A DNA stretch of 64,000 bases from Paracoccus sp. (in: a-proteobacteria) (GCF_030604785.1 NZ_JAUVVF010000008.1:1-64000), one strand, 5' to 3'; shown: positions 1-11,990, numbered from the stretch's first letter. Translations and numbers: made by a program. Notes: generated by a model from the letters alone, not told the origin.

Positions 1-1
1 C

Positions 2-304
2 AGCTTCAACGCCTCGCTTCTATCTCAGCTGCGCGCGATCAATTTCGTCAAGGAATTGTTCACCGAGAACCGCCTGTCCGACAAGGCGATGAAGAACGTT
101 CTGGTCCACATGATCATCGACGATGCGCTGATGACCGACCTGACAGCGCGGTCCAAGATCATGCCCCGCCCCGGCATGCTGGACCGGATGAAGGCGGCGG
201 GACAGGCCGCCGCCGACACTTTCCTGACCGACCATGCCGACAAGCTGAACGAGACCGACAGCTTCGACCTGTCGCAGCTTTTTGCCGGGATGATCGCGCG
301 TTAG
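2..304 (+). CDS. Patatin-like phospholipase, C-terminal end (partial)
   Basis: Only the last 100 or so residues are inside the window; the reading frame is open from base 2. The segment FNASLLSQLRAINFVKELF followed by a predicted helical tail resembles the C-terminal region of bacterial patatin-like phospholipases, which lies after the catalytic Ser-Asp dyad. The dyad itself would be upstream, so activity cannot be judged. The stop codon TAG overlaps the convergent stop of psuG in the sequence TTAG. A different hydrolase with a similar tail cannot be excluded. Confidence 0.65.
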   Translation, partial: SFNASLLSQLRAINFVKELFTENRLSDKAMKNVLVHMIIDDALMTDLTARSKIMPRPGMLDRMKAAGQAAADTFLTDHADKLNETDSFDLSQLFAGMIAR

Positions 305-1215
305 TCCATCGCCACCGCGATGGCGGCGGCAAGGCGCGCATTGTTCAGGACAAGGGCGATGTTGCTGTCCAGCGAACGCCCTTCGGTCAGTTCGAAGATG
401 CGCGACAGCAGGAAGGGCGTGACCGCTTTGGCGGCGATGCCCTGCGCCTCGGCCTCGGCCAGGGCCTGCTCGATCACCGGATTGATCTGGTCGCGCGGGA
501 TCTCGGCCTCGACCGGGATCGGGTTCGCGACCAGCTGACCGCCGCCCAGGCCCAGTCGCGCGCGCATCTCGGCGGCGGCGGCGATCTCGGCGGGGCTGTC
601 CATCCGCAGGGGCGCCTTCAGCCCCGAATCGCGCGACCAGAAGGCTGGCAGGGCGTCCTGGCCATAGGCGATGACCGGCACGCCAAGCGTTTCCAGAACC
701 TCCCATGTCTTGGGCAGGTCAAGGATCGCCTTGGCCCCTGCCGCCACCACGGTCACGGGTGTGCGCGCCAGTTCGTGCAGATCGGCCGAGATGTCGAAGC
801 TGGTCTCGGCCCCGCGATGGACGCCGCCGATGCCGCCGGTCGCAAAGACGCGGATGCCCGCCAGATCGGCGCAGATCATCGTCGCGGCCACGGTCGTCGC
901 GCCGGTCCGGCCCGAGGCGACGCACACGGCCAGATCGGCGCGGCTCAGCTTCATCGCCTGATCGGGCGGCGTCTGCGCGAGCGCGGTCAGCGTCTCGTCC
1001 GTCAGGCCGATATGGATCTGCCCGCCCATCACCGCGATGGTCGCGGGAACCGCGCCGCCCTCGCGGATCACGGCCTCGACCTTGCGCGCCATCTCGAGGT
1101 TCTGCGGCCAGGGCATGCCGTGGGTGATGATCGTCGATTCCAGCGCGACGACGGGGCGGCCGGCGGCCAACGCCTCGGCCACGTCGGGGGAATAGGTCAG
1201 GGGCAGGGCGGTCAC
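301..1215 (-). CDS. psuG: Pseudouridine-5'-phosphate glycosidase
   Basis: 304 residues, the normal length for the PsuG/indigoidine-synthase-A-like family. It cleaves pseudouridine 5'-phosphate to uracil and ribose 5-phosphate in the cytoplasm. Family signatures seen are ALESTIITHGMPWPQN near residue 24, the GGIGGVHRGAE stretch near 130 and LPKTWEVLETLGVPVIAYG near 168. Its start overlaps the stop of psuK by four bases (ATGA), so the two are translationally coupled and form the complete two-step pseudouridine degradation route. Confidence 0.95.
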   Translation of the reverse strand: MTALPLTYSPDVAEALAAGRPVVALESTIITHGMPWPQNLEMARKVEAVIREGGAVPATIAVMGGQIHIGLTDETLTALAQTPPDQAMKLSRADLAVCVASGRTGATTVAATMICADLAGIRVFATGGIGGVHRGAETSFDISADLHELARTPVTVVAAGAKAILDLPKTWEVLETLGVPVIAYGQDALPAFWSRDSGLKAPLRMDSPAEIAAAAEMRARLGLGGGQLVANPIPVEAEIPRDQINPVIEQALAEAEAQGIAAKAVTPFLLSRIFELTEGRSLDSNIALVLNNARLAAAIAVAMD

Positions 1216-2090
1216 GGGACATCCTTTCCGGAAACATGGGCGGCGGCGGCCTCGACCGCGCGGCGCAACGCCGCGTCGCGCGGCTGGTTATCAAGTTCTG
1301 CGGCCAGATGCGCCGCGAGGAAGCAGTCGCCCGCGCCGGTCACGCGCGCGATCGTGACCGAGGGCGGACGGCAGGTGATGGTCGGCGCATTGGCCTGCGC
1401 CTCGGCGGCGGGGGCGGCGCCATCCGTCACCAGAACCCGCGCGGCACCGCGCGCGACGACCGCCTCGGCGGCGGTGGCGGCGTCGGGGCAGGCGCGGCCC
1501 GCCAGGATCTCGGCCTCGAGCCGGTTCAGGTAGAAGCAGCCGCGCCGGGCGGCGATCAGCGGCTCAAGCCTTTCTGCCTTGCCGGGGCTGGCGGGGACGA
1601 CACGCAGATCGGCGCGGCCAAGGCGCGGATCGCGGGCGATGGCGTCCAGCAGATCCTCGGTGAGGTTGCCGTCCAGCACGACAGGACCGGTCCAGGCGGG
1701 CAGGGCGTCCAGGGCCTCAAGGATCGCCGCGCCGGCCTGTTCCAGCCCATGCGCGTCGGCGATGGCGGCGATCAGCCCCTCGCTGTCCTCGATGCCCATG
1801 TAGCAATCGGTCGGCGCGCCGGTGTCGCGCGCCAGATGATCGGTCAGGACGCCCAGCCGGGCGGCCTCGGCGATCAGGGCCTCTCCCTCGGGGTCGCGGC
1901 CCACGGCGGACAGAACGGCGGGTGTCAGCCCCCACCGCGCCAGCGCGACCGCGACGTTCAGCGCCACGCCGCCCGGCAGATGGCGGATGCGGCCCGGCAC
2001 GTCGGCGCCGGGCGCCATGCGGCGCGGCGCGCGGCCGATCACATCCCAGAGCATCGCGCCGATGCACAGCACGTCAGGGGTCTTGGTCAT
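1212..2090 (-). CDS. psuK: PfkB-family carbohydrate kinase, probable pseudouridine kinase
   Basis: 292 residues. A ribokinase/PfkB fold is shown by the substrate-binding LPGGVALNVAVALARWG segment near residue 40 and the C-terminal catalytic GAGD motif near residue 252 (VTGAGDCFLAAHLAAEL). The direct overlap with psuG identifies the likely substrate as pseudouridine, phosphorylated at the 5' position before glycosidic cleavage. Its start lies 17 bases inside the upstream ArsR-type regulator gene, so all three are probably one transcript. Assignment to pseudouridine rests on context; PfkB kinases as a family are broad. Confidence 0.9.
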   Translation of the reverse strand: MTKTPDVLCIGAMLWDVIGRAPRRMAPGADVPGRIRHLPGGVALNVAVALARWGLTPAVLSAVGRDPEGEALIAEAARLGVLTDHLARDTGAPTDCYMGIEDSEGLIAAIADAHGLEQAGAAILEALDALPAWTGPVVLDGNLTEDLLDAIARDPRLGRADLRVVPASPGKAERLEPLIAARRGCFYLNRLEAEILAGRACPDAATAAEAVVARGAARVLVTDGAAPAAEAQANAPTITCRPPSVTIARVTGAGDCFLAAHLAAELDNQPRDAALRRAVEAAAAHVSGKDVP

Positions 2091-2445
2091 CCTCGCCTCT
2101 CAACTCGGCCTCAAGGAAGCGTTCGAAATCGTCCAGGTCCACCGGGTCGAACTGCCCGAAGCCCTGCATCCAGACCGAGGCAGCGCGCATCCCGTCGGGG
2201 TCGAGCATGCACCATGTGATCCGGCCCCGCCGCTCTTGCCGGATCAGCCCGGCGGCTGCAAGCACGGCGAGATGTTTCGAGATCGCGGCCAGGCTCATCT
2301 GGAAGGGTTGCGCGACGTCGCTGACGGCCATGTCGTCCTCGAGCAGCATCGACAGGACGCGCCGGCGCGTCGGATCGGCCAGTGCCGCAAAGATCTGGTC
2401 AAGGGCGCCGGGACCGGCGGCCGAGGGGGCGGAAGGGTTGCTCAT
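2074..2445 (-). CDS. ArsR-family winged-helix transcriptional regulator
   Basis: 123 residues from the ATG at 2445; the frame stays open further upstream, but that extension is basic and unlike the family. The segment DQIFAALADPTRRRVLSML followed by a recognition helix (MSLAAISKHLAVLAAAGLI) and a beta wing is typical of the ArsR group that usually controls SRPBCC/AHSA1-type genes rather than metals; no metal-binding ELCVCDL motif is present. It overlaps psuK by 17 bases, which suggests that it regulates the psu genes or is merely co-transcribed. A small inverted repeat upstream (2501-2516) may be its operator. Confidence 0.85.
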   Translation of the reverse strand: MSNPSAPSAAGPGALDQIFAALADPTRRRVLSMLLEDDMAVSDVAQPFQMSLAAISKHLAVLAAAGLIRQERRGRITWCMLDPDGMRAASVWMQGFGQFDPVDLDDFERFLEAELRGEDDQDP

Positions 2446-2500
2446 GGGACGTCCGGCAAGGTCCTCGGGCGGTTTTCGGGCGGCGCCGGGGCGCCAAAGC

Positions 2501-2516
2501 TCAACTTTGCGGTTGA
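2501..2516. promoter_or_regulatory. Inverted repeat, possible ArsR operator
   Basis: TCAAC, six bases, GTTGA. It lies 55 bp upstream of the ArsR-family start. SRPBCC-associated ArsR regulators often bind CAAC-N6-GTTG-like palindromes, so autoregulation is plausible. The short arms make chance occurrence possible. Confidence 0.35.
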
Positions 2517-2616
2517 ATGATGCGGCGCGCGGATCGCGATTGCAAGGGGGCGGCACAATCCCCTGATGCGCGCAAACATGATGGATCGCAATGGGTTAGG
2601 AAGGAAATCCCGGCGC

Positions 2617-2645
2617 TTGACTTGACCGCCCCCAGCCCCTAGACA
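2617..2645 (+). promoter_or_regulatory. Sigma-70-type promoter for the atp operon
   Basis: TTGACT, 17 bases, TAGACA, ending 28 bp before the GTG start of atpI. The spacing is ideal and the -35 box matches the alphaproteobacterial consensus well; the -10 box is weaker. It is the only good candidate between the divergent arsR gene and atpI. Confidence 0.5.
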
Positions 2646-2673
2646 GCGGCCAACGAACAAAAGGGCGTGACAG

Positions 2674-3036
2674 GTGGCCGAAAAGCCCCAACCAGGGGAT
2701 CGCCAGGATGCGGAGGATCGGTCGGCGGATGCCGAACGGCTTCGCGCACTGGAAGAACGGATCGCCGCGCTGACGCCCAAGCCCCGGGGTCCCGGCCCGA
2801 TGGGGAAATACGAACAGGCAAACCTTGCCTGGCGAATGGTGATCGAGCTTGTGACCGGCCTGGGGCTGGGGGGCGTGCTCGGTTACGGTCTTGATCATCT
2901 TCTGGGGACCCGCCCCCTGATGATGATCGTGTTCATATTCCTCGGCCTTGCGGCCGGCATCAAGACGATGATGCGCACCGCGTCCGAGCTAGACAGGAAA
3001 TCCGGCGACGGCCCGGACCGAGACGAGAGGGACTGA
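2674..3036 (+). CDS. atpI: ATP synthase protein I (AtpI)
   Basis: 120 residues from a GTG start. A charged N-terminal half is followed by two hydrophobic segments (about residues 56-75 and 81-98), the AtpI/Atp1 pattern. The family is a non-stoichiometric accessory of F0 thought to help c-ring assembly or Mg2+ supply. It is first in the F0 operon and ends two bases before atpB. Confidence 0.9.
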   Translation: MAEKPQPGDRQDAEDRSADAERLRALEERIAALTPKPRGPGPMGKYEQANLAWRMVIELVTGLGLGGVLGYGLDHLLGTRPLMMIVFIFLGLAAGIKTMMRTASELDRKSGDGPDRDERD

Positions 3037-3038
3037 AC

Positions 3039-3785
3039 GTGGCGACGGAAGCGACTGGCGGCCTTGAATTCCATCCGATGGATCAGTTCATCGTCAAGCC
3101 GCTCTTCGGCGGCGAGACCGTGGCATGGTACACGCCGACCAACGTGACGCTGTGGCTGTTCCTGACCGCGCTGGCGGCGACCGCGCTTCTGGTGCTGGGC
3201 AGCCGTGGCCGCGCCATCGTTCCCAGCCGCGCGCAATCGGTGGCGGAACTGACCTATGGCCTCGTCCACAAGATGATCGAGGACATCGCGGGCAAGGACG
3301 GCCTGCGCTATTTCCCCTATATCCTGACGCTGTTCCTGTTCGTGGCCTTCGCGAACCTGCTGGGCCTCGTGCCGATGGCCTTCACCGTCACGTCGCATAT
3401 CGCTGTGACCGGCGTTCTGGCGCTTGGCGTGTTCTTCGGCGTGACGGCGATCGGCTTCATCAAGAACGGCGCGCATTTCCTCGACCTGTTCTGGGTCCGC
3501 TCGGCGCCGCTGGCCGTGCGTCCGATCCTGGCCGTGATCGAGGTGATCAGCTACTTCGTACGCCCGCTGAGCCTCTCCATCCGCCTCGCGGGCAACATGA
3601 TCGCCGGCCATGCCGTGATCAAGGTCTTCGCGGGCTTCGCGGCCATCGCCGCCGTCGCCCCTGTCGCGGTCGTCGCCGTGGTCGGCATGTATGCCTTCGA
3701 GGTGCTGGTGGCACTGGTGCAGGCCTATGTGTTCACGATCCTGACCTGCGTCTATCTGAAGGATGCGCTGCACCCGTCGCACTGA
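3039..3785 (+). CDS. atpB: F0F1 ATP synthase subunit a
   Basis: 248 residues, GTG start. It is a polytopic membrane protein carrying the a-subunit signature [13 protein letters not shown], whose Arg at about residue 181 is the essential proton-channel arginine. The C-terminal stretch [19 protein letters not shown] is also typical. The product forms the proton half-channels facing the c-ring. It follows atpI by two bases; an 84-bp gap with a good ribosome binding site then precedes atpE. Confidence 0.98.
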   Translation: MATEATGGLEFHPMDQFIVKPLFGGETVAWYTPTNVTLWLFLTALAATALLVLGSRGRAIVPSRAQSVAELTYGLVHKMIEDIAGKDGLRYFPYILTLFLFVAFANLLGLVPMAFTVTSHIAVTGVLALGVFFGVTAIGFIKNGAHFLDLFWVRSAPLAVRPILAVIEVISYFVRPLSLSIRLAGNMIAGHAVIKVFAGFAAIAAVAPVAVVAVVGMYAFEVLVALVQAYVFTILTCVYLKDALHPSH

Positions 3786-3869
3786 GCCGACGACAGCAGC
3801 ACTGTGGCGGCGCCATCCCGGCGCCGCAGAGAACCGGACAACCCTCTTCCAACCGCAAGGAGACATACC

Positions 3870-4106
3870 ATGGAAGGCGAACTCGCAAATCTGGGCAAGT
3901 ACATCGGCGTCGGTCTGACCGCGTTCGGCATGGGCTTTGCCGCCCTCGGCGTGGGCAACGTTGCCGGCAACTTCCTGGCCGGCGCCCTGCGCAACCCTTC
4001 GGCCGCTGCCGGCCAGACCGCCACGCTGTTCATCGGCATGGCCTTTGCGGAAGCTCTGGGGATCTTCTCGTTCCTCGTCGCGCTTCTGCTGATGTTCGCG
4101 GTCTGA
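3870..4106 (+). CDS. atpE: F0F1 ATP synthase subunit c
   Basis: 78 residues, a two-helix hairpin proteolipid. The first helix holds the glycine-rich [19 protein letters not shown] stretch; the second holds the proton-carrying Glu at about residue 61 ([10 protein letters not shown]). The start at 3870 is chosen because AAGGAGA lies at the right distance and [13 protein letters not shown] matches family N-termini, whereas the longer open frame would add a basic leader. A strong hairpin follows the stop, perhaps helping to keep c in excess over b and b'. Confidence 0.98.
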   Translation: MEGELANLGKYIGVGLTAFGMGFAALGVGNVAGNFLAGALRNPSAAAGQTATLFIGMAFAEALGIFSFLVALLLMFAV

Positions 4107-4126
4107 TCCTGCGCCATCCTTGCGGC

Positions 4127-4150
4127 GGGGTGGGGCCAAGCCCCCACCCC
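4127..4150 (+). terminator. Hairpin between atpE and atpF', possible partial terminator
   Basis: Nine-base perfect arms (GGGGTGGGG at 4127-4135, CCCCACCCC at 4142-4150) with a six-base loop, then TTCGTGACTT. The poor U tract suggests attenuation or a 3'-end stabiliser for the atpE message rather than full termination. Confidence 0.45.
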
Positions 4151-4180
4151 TTCGTGACTTACAAGGCCATGGGGTAGGAT

Positions 4181-4816
4181 ATGTTCAGCCTGTTGCAAGA
4201 GGCCGCCACCACCGCGGTCGAGATCACCGGGGAAGAGGCCGTCGTCATCGACGAGACCGCGCCCCATGCCGCCGATGCCCACGCTTACGGGGATGCGGCG
4301 CATTACGCGGCGGAAAGCGCGGGCCTTCCGCAGCTGGACGTCACCACCTTCGGCAACCAGATCTTCTGGCTGGTCGTCACGCTTGTGGTCCTTTATCTGG
4401 TCCTGTCGCGCGTCGCCGTGCCGCGGATCGCTGCCGTTCTGTCGGATCGTCAGGGGGCGCTGACCGGCGACCTGATGGCGGCCGAGGAATTCAAGCAGAA
4501 GGCCCGCGAGGCGGAAGCCGCCTATGACAAGGCCCTGGCCGAAGCCCGCAGCGAGGCGCAGCGGATCGTCGCGCAGAACCGCGCCGAGATCCAGGCCGAG
4601 CTTGACCGGGCCATCGTCAAGGCGGATGCCGAGATTTCGGCGCGCACCGCCGAATCCGAGGCCCGCATCCGTGAAATCCGCGCCTCGGCCGATGACAGCG
4701 CCCGCGAGGTCGCCCGCGACGTGACCGCCACGCTGGTGGAAAGCTTCGGCGGCAAGGCCGATGCAGCCGCCGTCGAGGCCGCGCTGGACAGCCGCATGAA
4801 AGGGTCCGTGCAATGA
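4181..4816 (+). CDS. atpF': F0F1 ATP synthase subunit b'
   Basis: 211 residues. A single membrane helix (about residues 59-78, [19 protein letters not shown]) is followed by a long charged coiled coil of peripheral-stalk type. Alphaproteobacteria have diverged b and b' subunits; this upstream copy, with a [15 protein letters not shown] entry into the membrane, matches b'. The N-terminus before the helix is acidic and His/Ala-rich and longer than in many homologues. It overlaps atpF by four bases. Confidence 0.93.
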   Translation: MFSLLQEAATTAVEITGEEAVVIDETAPHAADAHAYGDAAHYAAESAGLPQLDVTTFGNQIFWLVVTLVVLYLVLSRVAVPRIAAVLSDRQGALTGDLMAAEEFKQKAREAEAAYDKALAEARSEAQRIVAQNRAEIQAELDRAIVKADAEISARTAESEARIREIRASADDSAREVARDVTATLVESFGGKADAAAVEAALDSRMKGSVQ

Positions 4817-5376
4817 AGCGCCTGATCGCCCCCCTGTCCGCCGCCCTGCTTGCGGCCGGTCCGGCTACCGCCGCCAGCGGGCCGTTCTTCAGGCTGGATA
4901 ACACCGATTTCATCGTCCTGATCGCGTTCCTCGTCTTCGTCGGCATCCTCGTCTACTACAAGGTGCCGGCCCTGCTGGGCGGCATGCTGGACAAGCGCGC
5001 CGAGACGATCCGCAAGGAACTGGAAGAGGCCCGTCGCTTGCGCGAGGAAGCGCAGGAGATCTATGCCAGCTACGAGCGTCGCGCCCGTGAGGTGAAGACC
5101 CAGGCTGACCAGATCGTGGCCAATGCCAAGCGCGAGGCCGAGGCCCAGGCCGCCAAGGCCAAGGACGACCTGGCGCGTTCGATCGAGCGTCGCCTTCAGG
5201 CCGCGCAGGACCAGATCGCCAGCGCAGAGGCGGATGCCGTTCGCGCCGTCCGCAACCGTGCCGTGGCCGCCTCGGTCGCTGCGGCTGCCGAATTGCTGCA
5301 GGCTCAGGTCCGCGCGGGTAACCGCTCGGCCGGGATTGACGACGCCATCGAAGATGTGGCGCGTCGCCTGAACTGA
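4813..5376 (+). CDS. atpF: F0F1 ATP synthase subunit b
   Basis: 187 residues. A signal-like N-terminal hydrophobic stretch is followed by the membrane helix [19 protein letters not shown] (about 33-51) and a long heptad-rich helix ([21 protein letters not shown]). It pairs with b' to form the stator stalk. The ATGA overlap with atpF' supports a 1:1 ratio. It is the last gene before a strong terminator; the F1 genes must lie elsewhere, as is common in this family. Confidence 0.95.
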   Translation: MKRLIAPLSAALLAAGPATAASGPFFRLDNTDFIVLIAFLVFVGILVYYKVPALLGGMLDKRAETIRKELEEARRLREEAQEIYASYERRAREVKTQADQIVANAKREAEAQAAKAKDDLARSIERRLQAAQDQIASAEADAVRAVRNRAVAASVAAAAELLQAQVRAGNRSAGIDDAIEDVARRLN

Positions 5377-5418
5377 GGTCAGGCGCCCCGCAAGGGCTCT
5401 GCCAATGGGACAGTGATC

Positions 5419-5451
5419 GGCCCCCGGCTCTGCGCGAGCCGCGGGCCTTTT
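5419..5451 (+). terminator. Rho-independent terminator of the atp operon
   Basis: GC-rich hairpin (arms GGCCCCCGGCT and AGCCGCGGGCC, loop CTGCGCG) followed directly by TTTT. It ends 8 bp before the stop of the convergent gene, so it may act on both strands. Confidence 0.8.
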
Positions 5452-5458
5452 CGTTCGT

Positions 5459-6187
5459 TCAGCCCGACGCTGCTTCGGTGACCAACCGGAAATCCAGCAA
5501 TTGCGCGGGATCTAGGATGGTGATGTCCTCGGGCGGGGTGCGCAGTGCGTAGGGCATCAGCCGCAGATCGACGCCCATCTCGCTGAGGTAATCCATCACG
5601 CCCGCCTGCGAGCGTTGCAGGTCGCGCACCGCCATGAAGGCCGGAAGGATCGTGTTCTGGCCGAAATAATGCTGGTGCACGCCGACGACGCCCCCCGGCG
5701 CGGCACGCCGTTCGACGCCACCGGCCAGCATGTAGGGGCAGGCCGACAGGCAGACCGCGCCCTCGTCGATCAGCGTGCTGCGCCCGGTGCTGCGGATGAC
5801 GCGCCCGATGGCTACCGCATCCCCGACCGAACCGCCCGAACTGTCCAGGCGGACGGTGCGTTCCTCGGCCCGTGTCTCGTCCAGCCAGGCCAGGAAGCGG
5901 TCGGCATCGCCCGCCGCGATCTGGCCGGTGATGGTGATGGCGCCCTCCTCCTGGCTGAATTCAAGCTGTTCGGGCATGGGCCGCATGGCGGGGCCGCCCG
6001 GCGCGCCGGGCCGCAGATCGGGCCGATAGGGGCGGGTGCTTGGCCCCTGCGCGGGCGGCGCGAAAAGGTCGGGCGCCGCGGCGCCGGGTGCGCGCCACAT
6101 ATCGGCGCCGACGATCGCGGCCCCCAGCAGCACCTGCGACAGAAGCACGGCGCGAATGGCCCGTTGCGGGGTCGAAAGGAACCGCAT
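5459..6187 (-). CDS. ClpP/crotonase-like periplasmic protein (COG3904-like)
   Basis: 242 residues from the ATG at 6187. There is one N-terminal hydrophobic segment (about 12-30), a Pro-rich linker, then a ClpP-like fold marked by VRLDSSGGSVGDAVAIGRVIR and by AVCLSACPYMLAGGVER, the position where ClpP-type proteases carry the catalytic Ser (here within CLSAC). The protein is probably anchored in the inner membrane with the domain in the periplasm; substrate and true protease activity are unknown. It starts one base after the stop of the upstream membrane-protein gene, so the two are surely co-expressed. Confidence 0.75.
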   Translation of the reverse strand: MRFLSTPQRAIRAVLLSQVLLGAAIVGADMWRAPGAAAPDLFAPPAQGPSTRPYRPDLRPGAPGGPAMRPMPEQLEFSQEEGAITITGQIAAGDADRFLAWLDETRAEERTVRLDSSGGSVGDAVAIGRVIRSTGRSTLIDEGAVCLSACPYMLAGGVERRAAPGGVVGVHQHYFGQNTILPAFMAVRDLQRSQAGVMDYLSEMGVDLRLMPYALRTPPEDITILDPAQLLDFRLVTEAASG

Positions 6188-6188
6188 C

Positions 6189-7541
6189 TCAGCCCTCGGC
6201 GCGGGGGGTGGCGGGCGGCACCTCGGGTTCGGGCCGCGCGGTGGCCTCGGGCGCGGCGGGTGGCGGCGCCGGGCGCAGCAGATCGGCCGCCGCAAGGGCG
6301 GCGCGCAGCTCGCCCACGGTCATGCGGTCATCCGACCGTCCCTCGCCGCGGCCCGAGCGGATGGCGGCCTGCACGACCATGATGATGAAGACCAGCACCG
6401 CCGGCAGCAGGTCGATCGAGATCGCGCCCGCCCAGGCCGGAACGAAGTTGCCCGCGTAGACGATCACCGCATCCGCCGCCGACATGGGCGTGTAGATCGC
6501 ATCGTCGGGCTGGGGCAGGGCGATGACCTCGGCGGCGGCCTGCGACAGCGTCGTCGCGCGCTGCGCCACCAGCGTCAGGACCGAGTTGATCGTGCTGCTC
6601 TGGCCCGCCTGGATCTCGGCCGTGCGTCCGTCGAGTTCGGGCAGCACCACCGCATCGGCCAGATCCTGAGCCGCCCGCAGGACCAGCGGCGCGGGGTTCA
6701 GCTGCCGCAATTCGGTGATGAGGCCGGCCAGGGCGACCGCATCCTCGGAAAAGCGCACGGTGCGGTCGGGCAGCCCGCCCGCCTCGACCGAGATCGAGCG
6801 CATCCGCGACAGGATCACGTTGCCCTGCGCGAAGGTGCGTTCGATGGGCGCCTCGATGGCCAGCAGCTGATCCTCGAGTGCCTGCAATTCGGTGCCCTTC
6901 TGGGTCAGGACCCGAAAGACCGCGCCCCGCCCGGAAAAGCCCGACAGGATGCCGCCTTCCTCCTGCTCGGAGAGGTCTTGGAAGCTTTGCCTGACCCGCG
7001 CCACGTCGCGCGCAAGCGACTGACCCGAAACCGCATTGGCATGGGCGCGTTCCAGCGCGGTCTGATAGCTTTTGACGGTGGTGGCCATGTGGGTTTCCAT
7101 CGCCGCCCCGCCCGCCAGCGCGGCGGCGTTCAGCCACGAGGACATGGCGATGATCGCCACCGCGCCCAGAGCCATCGACAGGAACAGCCCGATCCGCGCC
7201 GTGGCCCCCCGCACCGCAGGAAGCAGCCGCAGAAGGTAGGACCAGAAGACGAAGATCCCGACCGACACCGCGATGGAATAGGCCAGGGCGGCAAAGGTCG
7301 TCCACAGGCCCGGCTCTTCCAGCAGCGTCCGCACGCCCAGATAGGTGTAGATCCCGGATGCCGCCGCCAGCACGCCAAGCGCGGTCGGGGTGAAGCTGTC
7401 CAGCCAGTCCAGATGGCGTTCCAGCTCTCGCGCGTAGCGGTTGCCGGGATCGTCGGGAAGGGCGCGGTCGGGTTGGTCCATGGGGCCTCGCTGCAAGAGG
7501 ATCGTCGCGCGCAGATAAGCAGGATCATCGCGCAAGTTCAT
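6189..7541 (-). CDS. Membrane protein of unknown function, partner of the ClpP-like protein
   Basis: 450 residues (430 if the ATG at 7481 is used; neither start has a convincing ribosome binding site). Three hydrophobic segments lie near residues 53-74, 79-107 and 114-144, then about 240 mostly helical residues, a fourth membrane segment near 385-405 (LLPAVLVFIIMVVQAAI), and a Pro/Ala-rich tail. I do not recognise a named domain. The long helical part between membrane segments could be periplasmic. Its stop and the next start are one base apart, tying its job to that of the ClpP-like protein. Confidence 0.7.
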   Translation of the reverse strand: MNLRDDPAYLRATILLQRGPMDQPDRALPDDPGNRYARELERHLDWLDSFTPTALGVLAAASGIYTYLGVRTLLEEPGLWTTFAALAYSIAVSVGIFVFWSYLLRLLPAVRGATARIGLFLSMALGAVAIIAMSSWLNAAALAGGAAMETHMATTVKSYQTALERAHANAVSGQSLARDVARVRQSFQDLSEQEEGGILSGFSGRGAVFRVLTQKGTELQALEDQLLAIEAPIERTFAQGNVILSRMRSISVEAGGLPDRTVRFSEDAVALAGLITELRQLNPAPLVLRAAQDLADAVVLPELDGRTAEIQAGQSSTINSVLTLVAQRATTLSQAAAEVIALPQPDDAIYTPMSAADAVIVYAGNFVPAWAGAISIDLLPAVLVFIIMVVQAAIRSGRGEGRSDDRMTVGELRAALAAADLLRPAPPPAAPEATARPEPEVPPATPRAEG

Positions 7542-7602
7542 CCCTTGCCGCGCCGGGTTCCTTCACGCTTGCGGCATCGCGACCCAAGGTCATGGGATGG
7601 GT

Positions 7603-7687
7603 TGGTGCGGGTGGAGGGACTTGAACCCCCACGCCTTGCGGCGCCAGAACCTAAATCTGGTGCGTCTGCCAATTTCGCCACACCCGC
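7603..7687 (-). tRNA. tRNA-Leu (UAG anticodon)
   Basis: The cloverleaf folds on the minus strand: acceptor GCGGGTG paired with CACCCGC, anticodon stem CCAGA/TCTGG around loop TTTAGGT giving anticodon UAG, a long variable arm (GCGCC-GCAA-GGCGT) as expected for a class II tRNA, and a T loop TTCAAGT. The discriminator is A and the CCA end is encoded (7603-7605). It reads CUA and, by wobble, other CUN leucine codons. Confidence 0.96.
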
Positions 7688-7734
7688 ATCGACGTCCTCT
7701 TAGCAAAGCCGGAAAGCGGGGGCGAGGGGGAAAA

Positions 7735-9777
<2,043 letters not shown>

Positions 9778-9827
9778 TCCCCGGCAGCCAGACACAACAA
9801 CAAGAAACCAGTTCCAACAGGACTTCC

Positions 9828-9852
9828 GCCCGGCCGGCCCCGGCCGCCGGGC
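9828..9852 (+). promoter_or_regulatory. GC-rich hairpin in the glnB-glnA spacer
   Basis: Arms GCCCGGC and GCCGGGC, seven base pairs, enclose an 11-base GC-rich centre that can itself pair, 25 bp before the glnA start. There is no U tract. It could stabilise or partly attenuate the distal glnA message. Confidence 0.3.
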
Positions 9853-9876
9853 CGCTACCACGAAGAAAGGGAAGAG

Positions 9877-11283
<1,407 letters not shown>

Positions 11284-11308
11284 GAGAGCGAGGGACATTG
11301 ATCCTGAA

Positions 11309-11334
11309 GGGGGCGCCGCCGGGCGCCCCCTTTT
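11309..11334 (+). terminator. Rho-independent terminator after glnA
   Basis: Stem of GGGGGCGCC against GGCGCCCCC-type arms with a short loop, followed by TTTT, 25 bp after the glnA stop. Confidence 0.85.
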
Positions 11335-11416
11335 CGCATCGGCGCCCATGATCCAGATCAAGGCCCCGACTGCACGCCCATGACACGAGGGTGGCGGAAC
11401 AGGTCGGAGAATGGCG

Positions 11417-11986
11417 ATGACGATGGCGGGTTTTCTGGGCGCGGTGCTTGCCCTGCTGCTGGCGCCAGGGCCGACCAACACGCTGATGGCGCTGGCCGGC
11501 GCGCAGCGGGGCGCTGCGGGGATGCTGCGCCTGATCCCGGCCGAATTGTGCGCCTATCTGGCGGTCGTCGTGCCGCTGTCGGTGCTGGGGGCGGACCTTC
11601 TGGCGGGGCTTCCGACATTGGCCACCGCGCTGAAGCTGGTCGCGGGGATCTGGGTGATGTGGCTGGCCCTGCGCCTGTGGCAGCGGCCGCATGGAGCGCG
11701 TGCGCCGCGCCATGTCTCGGCGCGGCAGGTTGCGGTCACGACGCTTCTGAACCCCAAGGCGCTGGTCGTGGGCCTGGTCCTTGTCCCGGCGCTGCCAGAG
11801 GGCGCCGCGCCGGCGGGGCTGGCGGCCTTTGCCGCCTCGGTCGCGCTGGTCGCCGCCCTGTGGGGCGGGCTGGGCGCTCTTGGCGGAGGCGCTGCGGGTG
11901 GCCGCCTGCCGCTGCTGCAGCGGGCGGCCTCGTTGTGGCTGGGCGCGGTGTCGGTCTCGATCCTGGCGGGCGTCCTGACGGCGTGA
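11417..11986 (+). CDS. LysE/RhtB-family amino-acid exporter
   Basis: 189 residues. The N-terminal LALLLAPGPTNTLMALAGAQRG is the LysE-family signature, and the protein is almost entirely hydrophobic with about five or six membrane segments. Homologues export amino acids such as lysine, threonine or homoserine; the substrate here is not evident. An ATG at 11411 is also in frame, but GGAGA abuts it and is better placed for the ATG at 11417. It converges on the flavin oxidoreductase gene with a four-base gap. Confidence 0.85.
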   Translation: MTMAGFLGAVLALLLAPGPTNTLMALAGAQRGAAGMLRLIPAELCAYLAVVVPLSVLGADLLAGLPTLATALKLVAGIWVMWLALRLWQRPHGARAPRHVSARQVAVTTLLNPKALVVGLVLVPALPEGAAPAGLAAFAASVALVAALWGGLGALGGGAAGGRLPLLQRAASLWLGAVSVSILAGVLTA

Positions 11987-11990
11987 GCGG

